A program made the translations under genes and the position numbers. 64,000 nt of DNA, from NCBI GenBank assembly GCA_013396655.1, contig WBMV01002681.1, positions 620,001 through 684,000 of the forward strand. The letters are read 5' to 3'. The stretch is from Campylorhamphus procurvoides (Eukaryota; Chordata; Aves; Passeriformes; Dendrocolaptidae). Below the pieces are notes generated by a model. The model did no database searches. It was not told the origin of the DNA and saw nothing but the letters and a program-made list of their open reading frames with translations. Positions 51,096 to 62,100 of the stretch are shown here, one piece after another (position 1 is the first letter of the stretch; the number at the start of each line of letters is the position of its first letter).

Positions 51096-52410
51096 TCAGG
51101 AAGAAAAGTCTGTACATTTACCAATTTTAATTGTAATCTTCACTGATCTCTCAAGTTGCCTGTGTGATTTTCTGCAACTCTTGTTTCCTTCATCTGCTGG
51201 GACACCTATGAACTGTAATACTAGATGGTTCTGGAGAATTCAGCAGAGAGAAAGATGTTAGTCAAGCAGTCCAGCAGGTTCTCAATGTTCCAAAACTTAT
51301 TAGATGGTTGAGAAAAGGTGTGCAGAGTTTCCTCTGCAAATACTGACTATTAAGAATATGGCTTTTTATAATATGTATATAAATAATATTACCTCATTCA
51401 AGATAGATATACACTATGTCCTTTCTCATTGAATCTTTTTGTATTGTTGCTTTAGGAATTATTCTTTTCATTCATAGGTGGCTAATTCTGTTATAGTTCC
51501 ACATGGGGCCGTTTTTGGGACACTATCAAAATGTAAAGACTGACAGTTTGGATCTTTAAGTCTGCCCTCTGTGCTGCAGTGTTACAGTTTTCTGATTTGG
51601 AACTAAGCCCAAAAAATAAATATCAAAAAATATCTGATCCAGCTAAAGCTGTTTTACTGTTTAAAAGAAACTTATGCAGGATTTATTCCATAAAGTGCAC
51701 AGTAATTTCACTTTTAAAAGCAAAAAACTATTTTTATCGGATAAAAATATAGTCTTCAATATTAATTTTTGATTTAATATTAAATTTACAGGCCAGAAGA
51801 CCACATTCTGAGAAGTGCTAGACATTCTGTTTTCATTTTTTTCAGAGAGAGATCAATGATGCAAGATGACATGGTGTGGAATAATCTCCCTGTTTAGAAC
51901 TATGAATATTCAGAGTAAGCCTGATGATAAGGGGAAAATAAAGCATGTGGCTCAGTGCCTCTAATATGATTTTGCACTGAAGTCTCAGATTAAAATGCAT
52001 GAAATGAGACACAACTATTCTTTGGCAGATTCTCTGGGGTTTTTGTTACTGTACCTTCAGTAATTGTTAAAGCTATTAAATTTTTAATTTCAAGTGACTA
52101 GTGATGCACTTAGTATATTAAAATAGCCATGACTGACAAACATCTATGTTGTACTTTTTAACCAAAGTGAGTTAGCATGCATATTAAACCACCTCAGTGC
52201 AATCAATTGACTTATTTTAGGATTTGGTTAAGGGTGGTTAATATTGAGCCCACAGCTGCAGGTGGGAAGGTGATTGTGTATGAGATGGGGACACGGAACC
52301 AGAACCTGATTTGATCACACAGCTCCCTCCCTTGAAGATCTCTTCAGAATGTGGAAGAAAGTAATACATGGAATAATCTGAGAACTAAAATATATAAATA
52401 AACTGATTGC

Positions 52411-52569
52411 CATGAGAGATTTTGGAATTTCCCCTACTGGAGATTTTAAAGAACTGTCTGGATGCAATCCTGTGCAACATGCTCTAGGATGAACCTGCTT
52501 GAACAGGGAGGTTGGACCAGATGACCCACTGTGGTCCCATCCAACCTTACCCATTCTGTGATACTGTAA
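52411..52569 (+). mobile_element. CR1 LINE fragment, extreme 3' end
   Basis: Sense CR1 landmarks in order: 'gagagattttggaatttccc', 'ctggatgcaatcctgtgcaa', 'cctgcttgaacagggaggtt', 'ggtcccatccaacctta' and the terminal 'cccattctgtgatactgtaa'. It is 5'-truncated at about 52411. The minus frame 52315-52605 is an antisense shadow. Confidence 0.92.
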
Positions 52570-54318
52570 TCTATTAAGATCAGAAATCCAAAATGCCATC
52601 CACACAAGTACATGGTTACTAATCTGACAACACTAAGAAAGTTCAGGGAACAAACTTCAGAAGGAAGAAAAACAGATCAAAAAATATGATCTAGAAACTG
52701 ATGGATATTGACTTTCAGTCAAAGTGAGGTATATCCAGTTCATCTTCTAGGCTTTACTGATCATTTGGGCAAAGGAAATGTTGCAAATTTAACAGCAGTC
52801 ATTCTTACAGGTGACCAAAGATTAAGTTGATTGAGTTGTCTGGTACACTGTGAACTGAAATTAGGGAAATAGATTCATCATGAAGTAATGGAGAAAAGTT
52901 TTCAGATGACAAAAATAGGCTGCCATGTTCCTGTTACATAAAAAAATCCACAAAAACAACAGCAAAAAAAAACCCCAAATGGACCAAATAACCAAACAAC
53001 CAAACCAACAGAACAACCTCTGCAATATTACTTATTATCTCCAGAAGGGAAGTATCTAAAGCCACGAAGTAGAGAATGGCAATCATAAAAGTGAGCCTTA
53101 GCAAATATCTCTCAAAGCTTCCCTTTCCAAGCCTCTTCTTTGCTTGAATTCAAATATTGACTATCTTCTGAAAATGCAGCAGAGGAGGAAATACCTATTG
53201 CTTTTTATGTAATAGCATCGTATTGTGACATTGGAGAAACAAAGTCAACCATTCCATATGTTCCTAACCTCATGGTCTTGGACCTAGAGATTCTGCAGCA
53301 AAAGAGCTGCCCTAGTCATGAGGCAAGATGTTTTTTCTTTGCTCCACTTGAAGCTAAGAGGCAGTTCAGCAAGGCATGTGAATTTATTTGGTTAGTGGTA
53401 AAGCAAACAATTTCCTCTCTAATCCAGCACTCCTCACCGAACTGTAATTTCAGGCCAAGTTTTCTTCTGGTTTTTGATATTTGTGGGGGGGTATGGACTA
53501 TTTTTCTCCCTACCCCCTCCTGACTGTAAAGTGAAATGCAAAAACTTTTTGCACTACAACATTATAAGAAATCAAAAACTGCATTAGAAACAAACTTGCT
53601 TTGCCTTGTGTATTCTTAGAGAACAGAGGCTCAGCTTCAACTGAAAAAAAAAAAAAAAGAAAAGGTTGCTTTTATTCAGAATATGCCAAAGGCTGGATAA
53701 GAAGAAAACTCTGAGATGTGAAAAATATGAGTTTAAAGGCTGCAAGTACAGCTTAGAATTGAGACCATTTCTTGTGAAATTCTTTAGCCTCTAGACCTTT
53801 GCATTCAAAATACATATTGAGACTTTGATGTTGTTTTAACAGGTCAGGATTTGTTCTCTTACAAATGTCAGAGGAAGGAAAGGGATATAGCTTTTCATTA
53901 TCATAAGTTGCCATTATCAAATATTTACCAGCAATGTATTCTATGTCTCAGAGGTATGAGTGAGTTGTGTTTAAGTCATCTGAATGAAGATTTAGGTGAA
54001 TAACTCTCCATTGACATTGGCCAGTGATGATGTAAAAGAAAATTCATGTCTAAACTTCCTTTATGATTTTCTCTTCCTAAAATAACATCACAATTTTTTT
54101 CATTTTTTTGTGAGTGGTATTGCTACTTAGAAATAAGTAGCTTACCATTTATGAAGTTGATAAGAGGGGTTTTAAATATATGTGGATGTTAAATAATCCT
54201 TTTATTGTTTCTGACAATATTTTATATTTCTGCCTTTTGAATTGCTTGCATACACAAATACTGCATGCCAAATAAGCTGGGAAGTTTAACATCAAGATGG
54301 AGTCAGGAAAGTGGCTTG
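52570..54318. other. Unassigned AT-rich stretch
   Basis: No gene recognised. It contains an A/C-rich tract at 52939-53019 and an A run at 53644-53658 followed by gaaaagg. Confidence 0.5.
52939..53019. repeat. A/C-rich low-complexity tract
   Basis: Caa, ccaaa and aacc units with A runs extend for about 80 bp with very few T or G on the + strand. Confidence 0.88.
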
Positions 54319-54322
54319 TCAC

Positions 54323-55486
54323 TGTTGCCTTAAGGAAGGGGAAAAAACTTTCCAAGACAACTTTATGTAGGTAAAGCAGAGAAGAGTTCTTTTACTGATA
54401 GGGTTTTGGGGTACAGAATATAAAGGAGTATAAAAGAGTACAACATGTGTTGATAAGTAACAGCTAGAAAAGACCGGTGCTAGGAAGAACTCATGGCCTC
54501 AGGAATACCATGTGAGCTCTTCTCTAAGCACCACCGCTTCAAAACATGCAGAGTAAATTAATCCGAAAGGCATCCCTTTCATTTAATTCCCGGCTGTTTC
54601 CAGCCAAACCCCCTGAGCCACTCTGCCATGTCTTACCAAAGCAAACAAGGGACAACCCGTCCCTCCCAGGTGAAATACCCTTTCACCCACAGGCTGGGAA
54701 CATGACTCTTGCAACGTCTGGGCCCAAGTCATCTCACCTCCCAACCCACAGTAAACCAGGGAGAAACTCCCTTTTGCAGCTGCATCCCAGCAGCTCAGCA
54801 ACCCCCAGCTCTTGCTGGTACCCAGTTCCCGTTACCGGTCTCATCTTCCTTCAAGCAGGACTTGAGGTTCCCGAGATCCAGTCTGGGAGAGCAAGGGAAG
54901 GGAAACATCTTCTCCCCCCACCTCAGGAGAGCAAGAGAGGGAAACCCCCCCATTTGCAAGCAGAGTTCTTCTGATCTCTTTCCCCCCCTTCCTTTCAGGA
55001 GGGGAACACCGGGCACCACACCAGGCTGGGCAGCAGTGTGTTTGTGTGAGAGAGAGAAAATACCAATAAAGTGTAGGAGTGTTGGAGAAAGCAGAAAAGC
55101 TCCGTCTAAGTGGCAGCATGCTAATTTTTGTAACCCTACTCAATTATCATATCTAAAGGTTGTATCTGATCTAAGATATGTCCATGCCCAGAACTTCCCT
55201 TGGTTCCGCCTCATGGCACGCCTCTTTTAGAATTGAGTTGGAGGTCTTAAGACCCCTTTGCCTTATTGGAGCTTCTCCAAGGTTGCTGGGCTTTGCTTTC
55301 TTGTTTTGACTAACATGGTGTCTAGTTGCCTTAGCTCTGGTACATGTTTTCCTTGTGCAGTGTTCCAGCTATTATATGACCCTTAAGACAGCTAACACAG
55401 GGTCAGAGGTTGTTAGCTACGCTATATGTGAGAAGTATACCTAGAAGTATAAAAATCTACAAATTCATGAAAACCCTAAGGCAACA
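54323..55486. mobile_element. Long solo LTR, ERV1-like, 1164 bp
   Basis: The left end TGTTGCCTTAAGG and the reverse complement of the right end, TGTTGCCTTAGGG, match at 12 of 13 bases. The tetramer tcac flanks both sides exactly (54319-54322 and 55487-55490). A 4-bp duplication with TG...CA termini is typical of gammaretrovirus-like (class I) elements. The middle (54560-55070) is GC-rich. A + strand AATAAAG near 55062 and a TATA-like 'tataaaag' near 54431 are present, but spacing does not settle the orientation, so the strand is left open. Incidental frames include 54546-54974 and 54709-55230 (+) and 54583-54801, 54795-55019 and 54841-55143 (-). None shows a viral domain. Confidence 0.82.
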
Positions 55487-55519
55487 TCACATTCAGACTT
55501 ACATTTTCCCAGCTGTATG

Positions 55520-56137
55520 TGAATCAGAGAATCATTTGGGTTAGAAATGATCATCAAATCATCAAATCCAACCTCTGACTGATCATCACCTTGTGTCAGG
55601 TAGACCTATGTGGCACTAAATGTCACATCCAGTCATTTCTTGAACACTTCCAGGAAAGAAGAATCCACCACCTTTCTGGGAAGTCCATTCCAATGTTTAG
55701 CAACCATTTCCATGAAGAAATTCCTCACAGTGTCCAGTGTGAATCGCCCCTGATGCAGCTTGAAGCTGCCTCTTGTCTTGTCACTAACTGCCTGGGAGAA
55801 GAGGCCATTGCTCACCTGGCTACAGCCTCCTTTCAGACAGTTGTGGAGAGCAGTAAGGTCTCCCCTGAGACTCCTTTTATCCAGGTTAAACAACTCCAGC
55901 TCCCACAGCTGCTCATCATTGGACTGGCCCTCTAGAGCTTCATTGCCCTTATCTGGACTTGCTCTAGCAACTCTTGAACTTCAGGGCCCAGAACTGGACA
56001 TGGTACTCCAGGTGTGGCCTCACCAGTGCTGAGTACAGGGAGACAATCACTCCCCTGGTCCTGCTGGGGACACTATTTTTGGTACAAGCCATTGGCCTTC
56101 TTGGCAACCTGAGCACTCTGCTGGCTCACATTTAGCC
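55520..56137 (-). mobile_element. CR1 LINE fragment, 3' region, antisense
   Basis: The + strand starts with the reversed tail 'gaatcagagaatcatttggg' and continues with 'gaatccaccacctttctggg', 'aagaaattcctcacagtgtc', 'tgggagaagaggccattgct', 'actggacatggtactccagg' and 'gagcactctgctggctcaca', all standard CR1 3' segments in reverse order. It begins only about 30 bp after the LTR that ends at 55486. The frames at 55591-55935 and 55760-56032 (+) and 55633-55893 (-) are shadows of it. Confidence 0.94.
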
Positions 56138-56493
56138 ATTTGATGATGCAGGACAATTAGGCATGACACTTCTTTTTATAGTTTCATATTGTATTAATTA
56201 ATTACTTAATGGTGTACCTACTCATGCATGTTAGTTCTTTTTCCCTTTTAGAGTCAGTGCCTCCACTGTTCCAGTGGAGCTTTGCTGTGGTTAATTCCTG
56301 GATGCTGGCACGTCAATAAAAACAAGTGTGTTGGGGGTAGGGGGGTATGTATGTTTATTTATTTATTGCAAGCTGAGATGCCAGTGGCTGTTCTGTTTAA
56401 CAGGCAATGTCAATCATTAAAATGCGCTTAAGTTCCATAGATTCCACAGCTTCTACTTCACCATTACTACCTGCACAAATAACTTGGCTGTAG
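56138..56493. other. Short unassigned spacer between CR1 and ERVL LTR
   Basis: Nothing recognised except a TTTA/TATG simple-repeat patch near 56345-56366 and a small inverted pair 'ctccactg' / 'cagtggag' near 56260-56280. Confidence 0.5.
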
Positions 56494-56498
56494 CAGCA

Positions 56499-57036
56499 TG
56501 TAGTGGGTTGACCTTTACTGGACACCAGATGCCCACCATGCAGCTCTATTACTCCCCTTCCCAGCCAGACAGGGGAAAGAGATGGAAAATGGCTTGTAGG
56601 TTAAGATAAGGCAGTTCACTAAACTAAATGTGAAAGTTTGTGCATGGACAAGCAAAGAGAAAAATAACAATGTTCATTTTCTATTTCCCTCTAGAGAAAT
56701 ATTCCCTTCCTGGGAAGCAGGGCTTCAGCACACACAGTGGTTGCTCAGAAGCCAAACATTGTAAACAGTGAATGCCCTCAGGCCTCTTCCTCCTTTCCTT
56801 AGGTTTTGTATCCTAGCTGATGTCATATGTGATGGAATATTGCTTTGGATAGTTTGGGTCAATTGACCTGGTTGTGTCCCTTCCCAGGATCTCGGGTGGG
56901 GGGGACTGTTGAGAGACAGCGCTGATGCTGCCCCAGCACTGCTCAGCAGCAGCCAAAACACTGGTGTGTTACCAATACCCTTCTGGCTCCCAATGCAAAG
57001 CACAGCGCTCTGAGGGCTGCTGTGGGGAAATGAACA
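56499..57036 (-). mobile_element. Solo LTR, ERVL class, 538 bp
   Basis: The left end TGTAGTGGGTTGACC is the reverse complement of the conserved 3' end of avian ERVL LTRs (...GGTCAACCCACTACA). The right part contains 'cactgctcagcagcagccaa' and 'ggtgtgttaccaata', the reversed U3 words also seen in the sense LTR at 41693. The right end is ...GGGAAATGAACA, followed by cagca (57037-57041), which matches cagca before the left end (56494-56498). A 5-bp duplication is expected for ERVL. The element is read leftwards as a solo LTR. The frame at 56725-57063 (-) is incidental. Confidence 0.88.
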
Positions 57037-57218
57037 CAGCAGCAGAGAGGCAATGCTCATCAAATACCCATGTCTTATAAAAGCAATACTGGTATCTATC
57101 TTTATTCATTAAGTGTTCTTACTGTCTGCATGTACTTTAGAAGAAAAGTAAATATTTTTTGAGTGCTACAATGTGTAGTTCCCGGGGCCAGGGGGAGGGG
57201 CAGGGAAGACAAAAAGAT

Positions 57219-57290
57219 CCAAAATAAACCAAAACCAAACACAACCCCCCCTGCCTCCAAAACCACCAAAACCAAACCAAAAAGCACCAA
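57219..57290. repeat. A/C-rich low-complexity tract (CCAAAA units)
   Basis: Repeated ccaaa/ccaaaa units with a poly-C patch, preceded by a G-rich 'cagggggaggggcaggg' stretch near 57189. It creates the minus frame 57102-57290. Confidence 0.88.
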
Positions 57291-57402
57291 TCCAGATTAG
57301 CAAGAATGTTTTTCTGTGGTTCTATGGTTCTAGAGGTTTTTTTTGTGTAGCAGATGCCCCTAACCTTTTTTTTTTCTGGGTACTACATTCAGTTCTTCAG
57401 AA

Positions 57403-57497
57403 ATAACAACAAAAAAACTAACAAAAAAACCCCAAAAAACCAAACTCCCCACAAAACCAACAACAAAACCAAACCAAAGCAAGCAACCAGCCAACAA
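57403..57497. repeat. A/C-rich low-complexity tract (AAAACCC, AACC units)
   Basis: About 95 bp of A and C with few other bases. It creates open frames 57354-57554 (+) and 57389-57694 (-), which are not genes. Confidence 0.88.
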
Positions 57498-58088
57498 AAA
57501 TCATCCCCCAAAACAGGCCTTTTTTCTTTAGTTAAGAAGCACATCACTATCTGATGCCAGCCATGGTCTGGTTTTAATGCTGCCAATGAGATTCTCAAAA
57601 AGATAATACTTGACACTAATGACAAATTATTTGGATGAGTGCCTATTTTGTTGAATGGCCTGCAAAGCTTAAGATTGTTGTGGAAGACAAACACAACAGT
57701 TACACTGTTACCAAAGATATCATATCAGATCCCCTTTACTGTATTCCTTTTTAAAAAATCTGTCTATGACAGATAGTTTCTCAAAAATAAATTTTGCTTT
57801 TCATAGGACATTATTACTATTGAAGGGAATAGATGGATTGATTCAGGAGATGATCTATCTAGAAGATTTCTGTTTGAAGGCAAAGATTTATTAACAGGCA
57901 ATTGAACCAAGATGAACTTTTAGAAGTAGTAAGATTTTTCTGGTATTTAAACTTTAGTTAGTATAAATATGTATTTAAAAATAATTTGCCAGGGACATAA
58001 TAGACTGTTATACAAGGCCTTTAAATCATGATTAAACATGACTAATTCTATTGCAGCTCATATAATATGAGGCAGGCTAAAGGAGTGA

Positions 58089-58521
58089 TGCCGCATGCCG
58101 GGAGGAAAGAAAGGAAGGAGACGGTCCCAGCTGATGGTGGGATGAGGGTTAGAACAGATTTATTCATGGGAGCATGGGACTTATATAGGGTCAGGGAGGA
58201 GCTTGGAAAGTGGGAGGAGTTTGGGGGTGGAATGCAGCAAAATAGGGGAAGGGCTTACAGGGAAGGAGGGGAATAGTCAGGGCGTGGCCAGCCTCACATG
58301 ATGACACTGGGATTGCATCACCAGCCAGCCAATGGGAAATAGGGAATACACAGCCAATGGGAAACCGGTAACCAGGTAACCACCACCAATCACAATACAG
58401 CATACAAATACAAAGGGAATGACTATGTATAAAACATGAATTTGTGAGTTCTGAGGTAATTGTCCGTTTGTGGTATTGATCCTGGTTGTTCTGGCAGCCT
58501 TTGAGACACTGTACTCCGACA
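58089..58521 (-). mobile_element. Solo LTR, ERVK-type family, copy 2 (433 bp)
   Basis: The left end TGCCGCATGCC and right end TACTCCGACA are flanked by the exact hexamer gagtga on both sides (58083-58088 and 58522-58527), a class II-type duplication. On the minus strand TATATAAG (about 58181-58188) precedes AATAAA (58159-58164), in the same arrangement as the homologous LTR at 17146-17633. It lacks the extra CTAT-rich segment of that copy. The different target duplications show two independent insertions rather than a segmental duplication. The frames 58067-58276 (+) and 58191-58541 (-) are incidental. Confidence 0.92.
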
Positions 58522-58527
58522 GAGTGA

Positions 58528-58996
58528 AATAATGGAGTCATACATAAATTACAGAGTCATCCAAAACACTATAGGGGGAGAATTTATGTCTGGAAAGCAA
58601 AAAGTTAATGTAATATGAAGAGTTTTATTGTTCTTGATTAGGATTTGAGGTTTTGCATGGCTCTGTATCCCTGCAGGGTTTGTTTCATTTAACCTATATT
58701 CCTGTAAAAAATGAGGATGCTAGCACCACATTTTCTATACAGAAAATTTCCTTGGTGCATGAAAGGAGAGAGGAGCTGAAGTCTCTAAAGGTTAATACAG
58801 AAAGCTGTTTTTGGGGTCTGGAGGAACTGGGGACCTGTTCTAGGTTGGCAATGACATTGAGTAATCCCATAATCAGTAAATATGTTTTTCTCTTTAAAAT
58901 CAATTATCCTCTTCTTTCTGTGATCCTAGTACTGTTCATTTCTTTTCTGCCTCAGAGTTTGTCCTTTACTTATCTCTATATCTGGTGACATTTTGA
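58528..58996. other. Short unassigned spacer
   Basis: No repeat recognised. A 111-codon frame (58653-58988 +) spans it. The N-terminal half is mixed and the C-terminal part hydrophobic. No splice framing or domain is seen, so it is taken as chance. Confidence 0.45.
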
Positions 58997-59138
58997 CCCT
59001 GATATCAACTCCGTTTATTAGAGCATGGTGTTAATACCACAAAGGTTTTGTGTTCAAATCCTCTATGGGCCATTCACTTAAGAGTTGGAATCAATGTTTC
59101 TTCTGGGTCCCTTTCAACTCAGAATATACTGTGAAATT
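58997..59138 (+). mobile_element. tRNA-Ile-derived, CR1-tailed SINE (TguSINE1 type)
   Basis: The head matches a decayed isoleucine tRNA: a box A region near 59003-59024 ending 'ttagagc', an anticodon-arm segment 'catggtgttaatacc', and a box B-like gttcaaatcc at 59052-59061. After 'gggccattcacttaagag' comes a CR1-type 3' tail, 'gggtccctttcaactcagaa' then 'tatactgtg' (59105-59133). This head-body-tail order is that of the passerine SINE first described in zebra finch, which borrows the CR1 tail for reverse transcription. It is old and mutated, and not a functional tRNA gene. The start is approximate. Confidence 0.82.
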
Positions 59139-62100
59139 TGTTTCCTCATTATTATTTTCTGTCATAGATTTCCTGTATCTTCATAGAAGTTGTATCTTGT
59201 TCTGTTCCAGACCTTTACACTATTCTATCCCTTTCTGACTAACACAGTCCCTAGAATTAACATAAATACACACCCTGCTGTAAATGTTTTCCAAATCATA
59301 GTCAAAATTTCTGGTGAGTCCTGTACCTGCTTTCTATGGTAACACCATAGAAAGTTTGAAGTTGCATGTAGCATGCCAAGTAGCTTTGACATTCCCAGGT
59401 TCACTTAAGTTTTTCACTGGTGTCCCTACCTCCAGTCTGCTGTGCTTTTTTTTTCATCTGACAAGACAATACCACTCATTCTACCTGCTTTTTCAAATCC
59501 TGCCTGGACACACCAGGTAAAACTATTAAGATTTTTAGTATGCTCTTTCTAGAACTGTGTGTTTGCAGTATTTTGTGTATGGTTGTTTCTCCATTCATAC
59601 TGGATAAAGTGGGGTGAATATTATTCACAAAGAACTGGTGCTATAGTGGTTTGTCCATTTTGGACTAAAATAATAGCAATAAAAGCCACATGCACATAAA
59701 AGACTAAAGCTGAGCTTAGCATGCCAAGCATTAGCGTAACAATACTAATCAATTATATCTGAGCCAATATATGTACACTTCAAATAAATGATGTATTGAG
59801 AGGGTCAGCATCTGCACCCATTGAAAATTTTTGAACCAAAATGTACTCAGACAAACTTGTGAATTTCTAAATTATTATTTCAAATGCCAGGTACTCTAGG
59901 GGTTTGCTAATACATTTGTGCATGTATATATAGACATAAAATGGTATAGAAAATTCTATTTCCCTGGCTATACCTTTTTCCTTTTCTATCTCCTTTTCTA
60001 CTTCTTTCCTTCTCCTTCATTGCTATAACTCTTTTAACTTTCTTCTACTTTTGCTTCCTTCTTTATATTGCTTTTCCTCTATGAATTTGTGAATCTGTTC
60101 AGTGTAAGTAACACTAGTTGCATACTGTTAAAGTCATGATATAGCCACAGATTTCTCTTATATGCCAGCACTTAATATAAGTAAATTCTATCAGTTACAT
60201 ATTATCTTTAACAGAAAGCTATTAACTTAAAAATTCCGAATAACCCAGTACCATAGTGTTATAAGTCTGAAACTCATATTGGGTTTGTACAGCAATATGT
60301 TCAGACATTTGCACAGGCAAATGTTTCATAAAGTCCGAAGTACTAGAAAAATATATATTACCATGACTCACACCTAGTCAGATAAATAAGAAGCTGATCA
60401 CAAAAACATAAGAAAAACAAGATGTACACAGAAATAAAATTTCAGGGTGAAAATTACAGTATGCATTTGAATCACTTATATGGCAAATTTAATGATATTA
60501 AAGTTTGATCGATATTCTTCTTGGAAGTGGAACACATTGGTATAATGATGACAAAGTCAGTTAAAAAAGATGTTTTGAATAGAGCACCAAACAGAAATTG
60601 GTGTTGAAGGCTTAGGAATTAGTCTAAATGAAATAATATTGAGATATTTTCTAGTCCACTTTTAAATTCCTTTTGAAACAGCAATTTTAAGAGTCTAAAA
60701 TCTGACTAAACTGTAGCAAAGGTTTGTTGAAAATGTTGGGATGCAGAGTCAATGTTTTGTTTACCAGTCCAGACACATTTTTGGACTATAGAAGGAATTT
60801 GAAGTACATGCATATCTTCAAGTGAAGACTGTTACAAAAGTAGAATGTTACTTTATTTATTAAATATTCTGAGTTTAATGAATTTCTGACCTTTCCTGGG
60901 AGATAATTTGTTTTGTGTATTTTCAGTTTGACTATAAGGTCAGATACGAGAATGCAAAAAAGAATAGTATCTCACCAATAAATAGTAACATTGAGGCTTT
61001 TGTGACTAAATTAGTAAAACAACAAGGGTTTGCTTGATTATATTTTCGTTTTATTACTGTCAAAGAAAACCCCAAACTTTTTTCTTCACATTGTTTTCTA
61101 AAGTGAAGGAAAATGTAGTTTTGAATTGCAGTTTATTGCCTAGCGTTTTCTTTGCTTAACTCTTCTTTTTATCTTCCTATTTCTATTCACCAAATTTCTT
61201 GCATTCAGCATTCTGTTTCCTCAGGAGTGATTCTTTCCCTGAAATTTGATTTCAAAGAGATGAATAAGAAAGGATAAAATATTTGCATTGTGAGAACAAT
61301 ATTTGTCAGAAAGCCTGAGACACTAAAGAGCCCTTCACTGTGACAGAAGCATTTTTCACTGCTGAGTGACACCGCACAGAGACACCAACAGGAGTTCTGT
61401 TGGCAGCAAAATGGTTTAAGAATTGTTTCATAAAAAAACTGTCTCTTGGTTGACTGCTCTCACACATAGTATGTTGAAAACTAGCACTAAAGTGTGTCTG
61501 TCTGTTCCTGCCCCTGTCCCATGGCTGCAGTTTTCATACTCTTTCTATCTTTCTGTTTTCTAATAAGAATTGAAGTCAGTGGGTGGCATTATTGAGAGTT
61601 TCCTCTAACCAACCATGAATTTCACAAATCTTTTACACATTCAATACTATTAGTTTGTTACTCTGGGAAATTGGGGAAAATCAAACCATATATTCAGCTG
61701 GGAGTAAAAGAAAACCCTGTATTTTTGCCTTACTGTACAAACCTCACTTTCTTAGGAAACCGGGCTAAATGTGTTTCTGTTAGCATGTTTTGATGCTAAA
61801 ATTCATTCATTATAGAGGTCAGGCATGCTGCTAACACCAAACTGTGAACTGAGCTGTAGACAAAATGAAGTGGGTGAATAGGGGCCACAGTTTTAATGAA
61901 AGGTCTTCAGCTACATTCTGCCTGCAGGCAGCTATAGACGTTCTTTCCCGATTGACAAATCATCTGACACTTTTCAGATATAAATTGGTTCTGCTTTGAG
62001 GTCAGTGTCATACTCCTCAGGCCTGGTGTGGAATACAGCTGAGGTTTTCTCCAGTTCTGTAATACCCTTTTATCAGTGCTTTTTTGGAATTAACTTACTG

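Larger units (their letters stand above)
45032..52410. other. Long unassigned AT-rich stretch
   Basis: No gene or clear transposon. It holds small direct repeats (47909-47932, 12 bp twice; 50335-50382, about 24 bp twice), A/C or G/T tracts at 48447-48492 and 50659-50702, and a perfect 13-bp hairpin at 51062-51095. The longest frame is 50416-50769 (+, 117 codons), hydrophobic at both ends, partly created by the G/T tract, and not recognised. Confidence 0.5.
57042..58082. other. Unassigned stretch with two A/C-rich tracts
   Basis: Holds A/C-rich low-complexity DNA at 57219-57290 and 57403-57497, and a short 'ctgtggttctatggttct' near 57313 that resembles a CR1 tail but is too short to call. Nothing else recognised. 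Confidence 0.5.

Noticed and set aside
54546..55230. Overlapping 142- and 173-codon frames on the + strand
   Set aside because: They lie wholly inside the 1164-bp LTR, in a GC-rich part where stops are rare, and equally long frames exist on the opposite strand. No retroviral or other domain is recognised.
57313..57332. 'ctgtggttctatggttct' as a CR1 3' tail
   Set aside because: Under 20 bp of similarity with no upstream CR1 body; could be chance.
59003..59075. Possible tRNA gene
   Set aside because: The tRNA-like part has a degenerate box A and mutated stems and is fused to a CR1 tail, so it is the head of a SINE.
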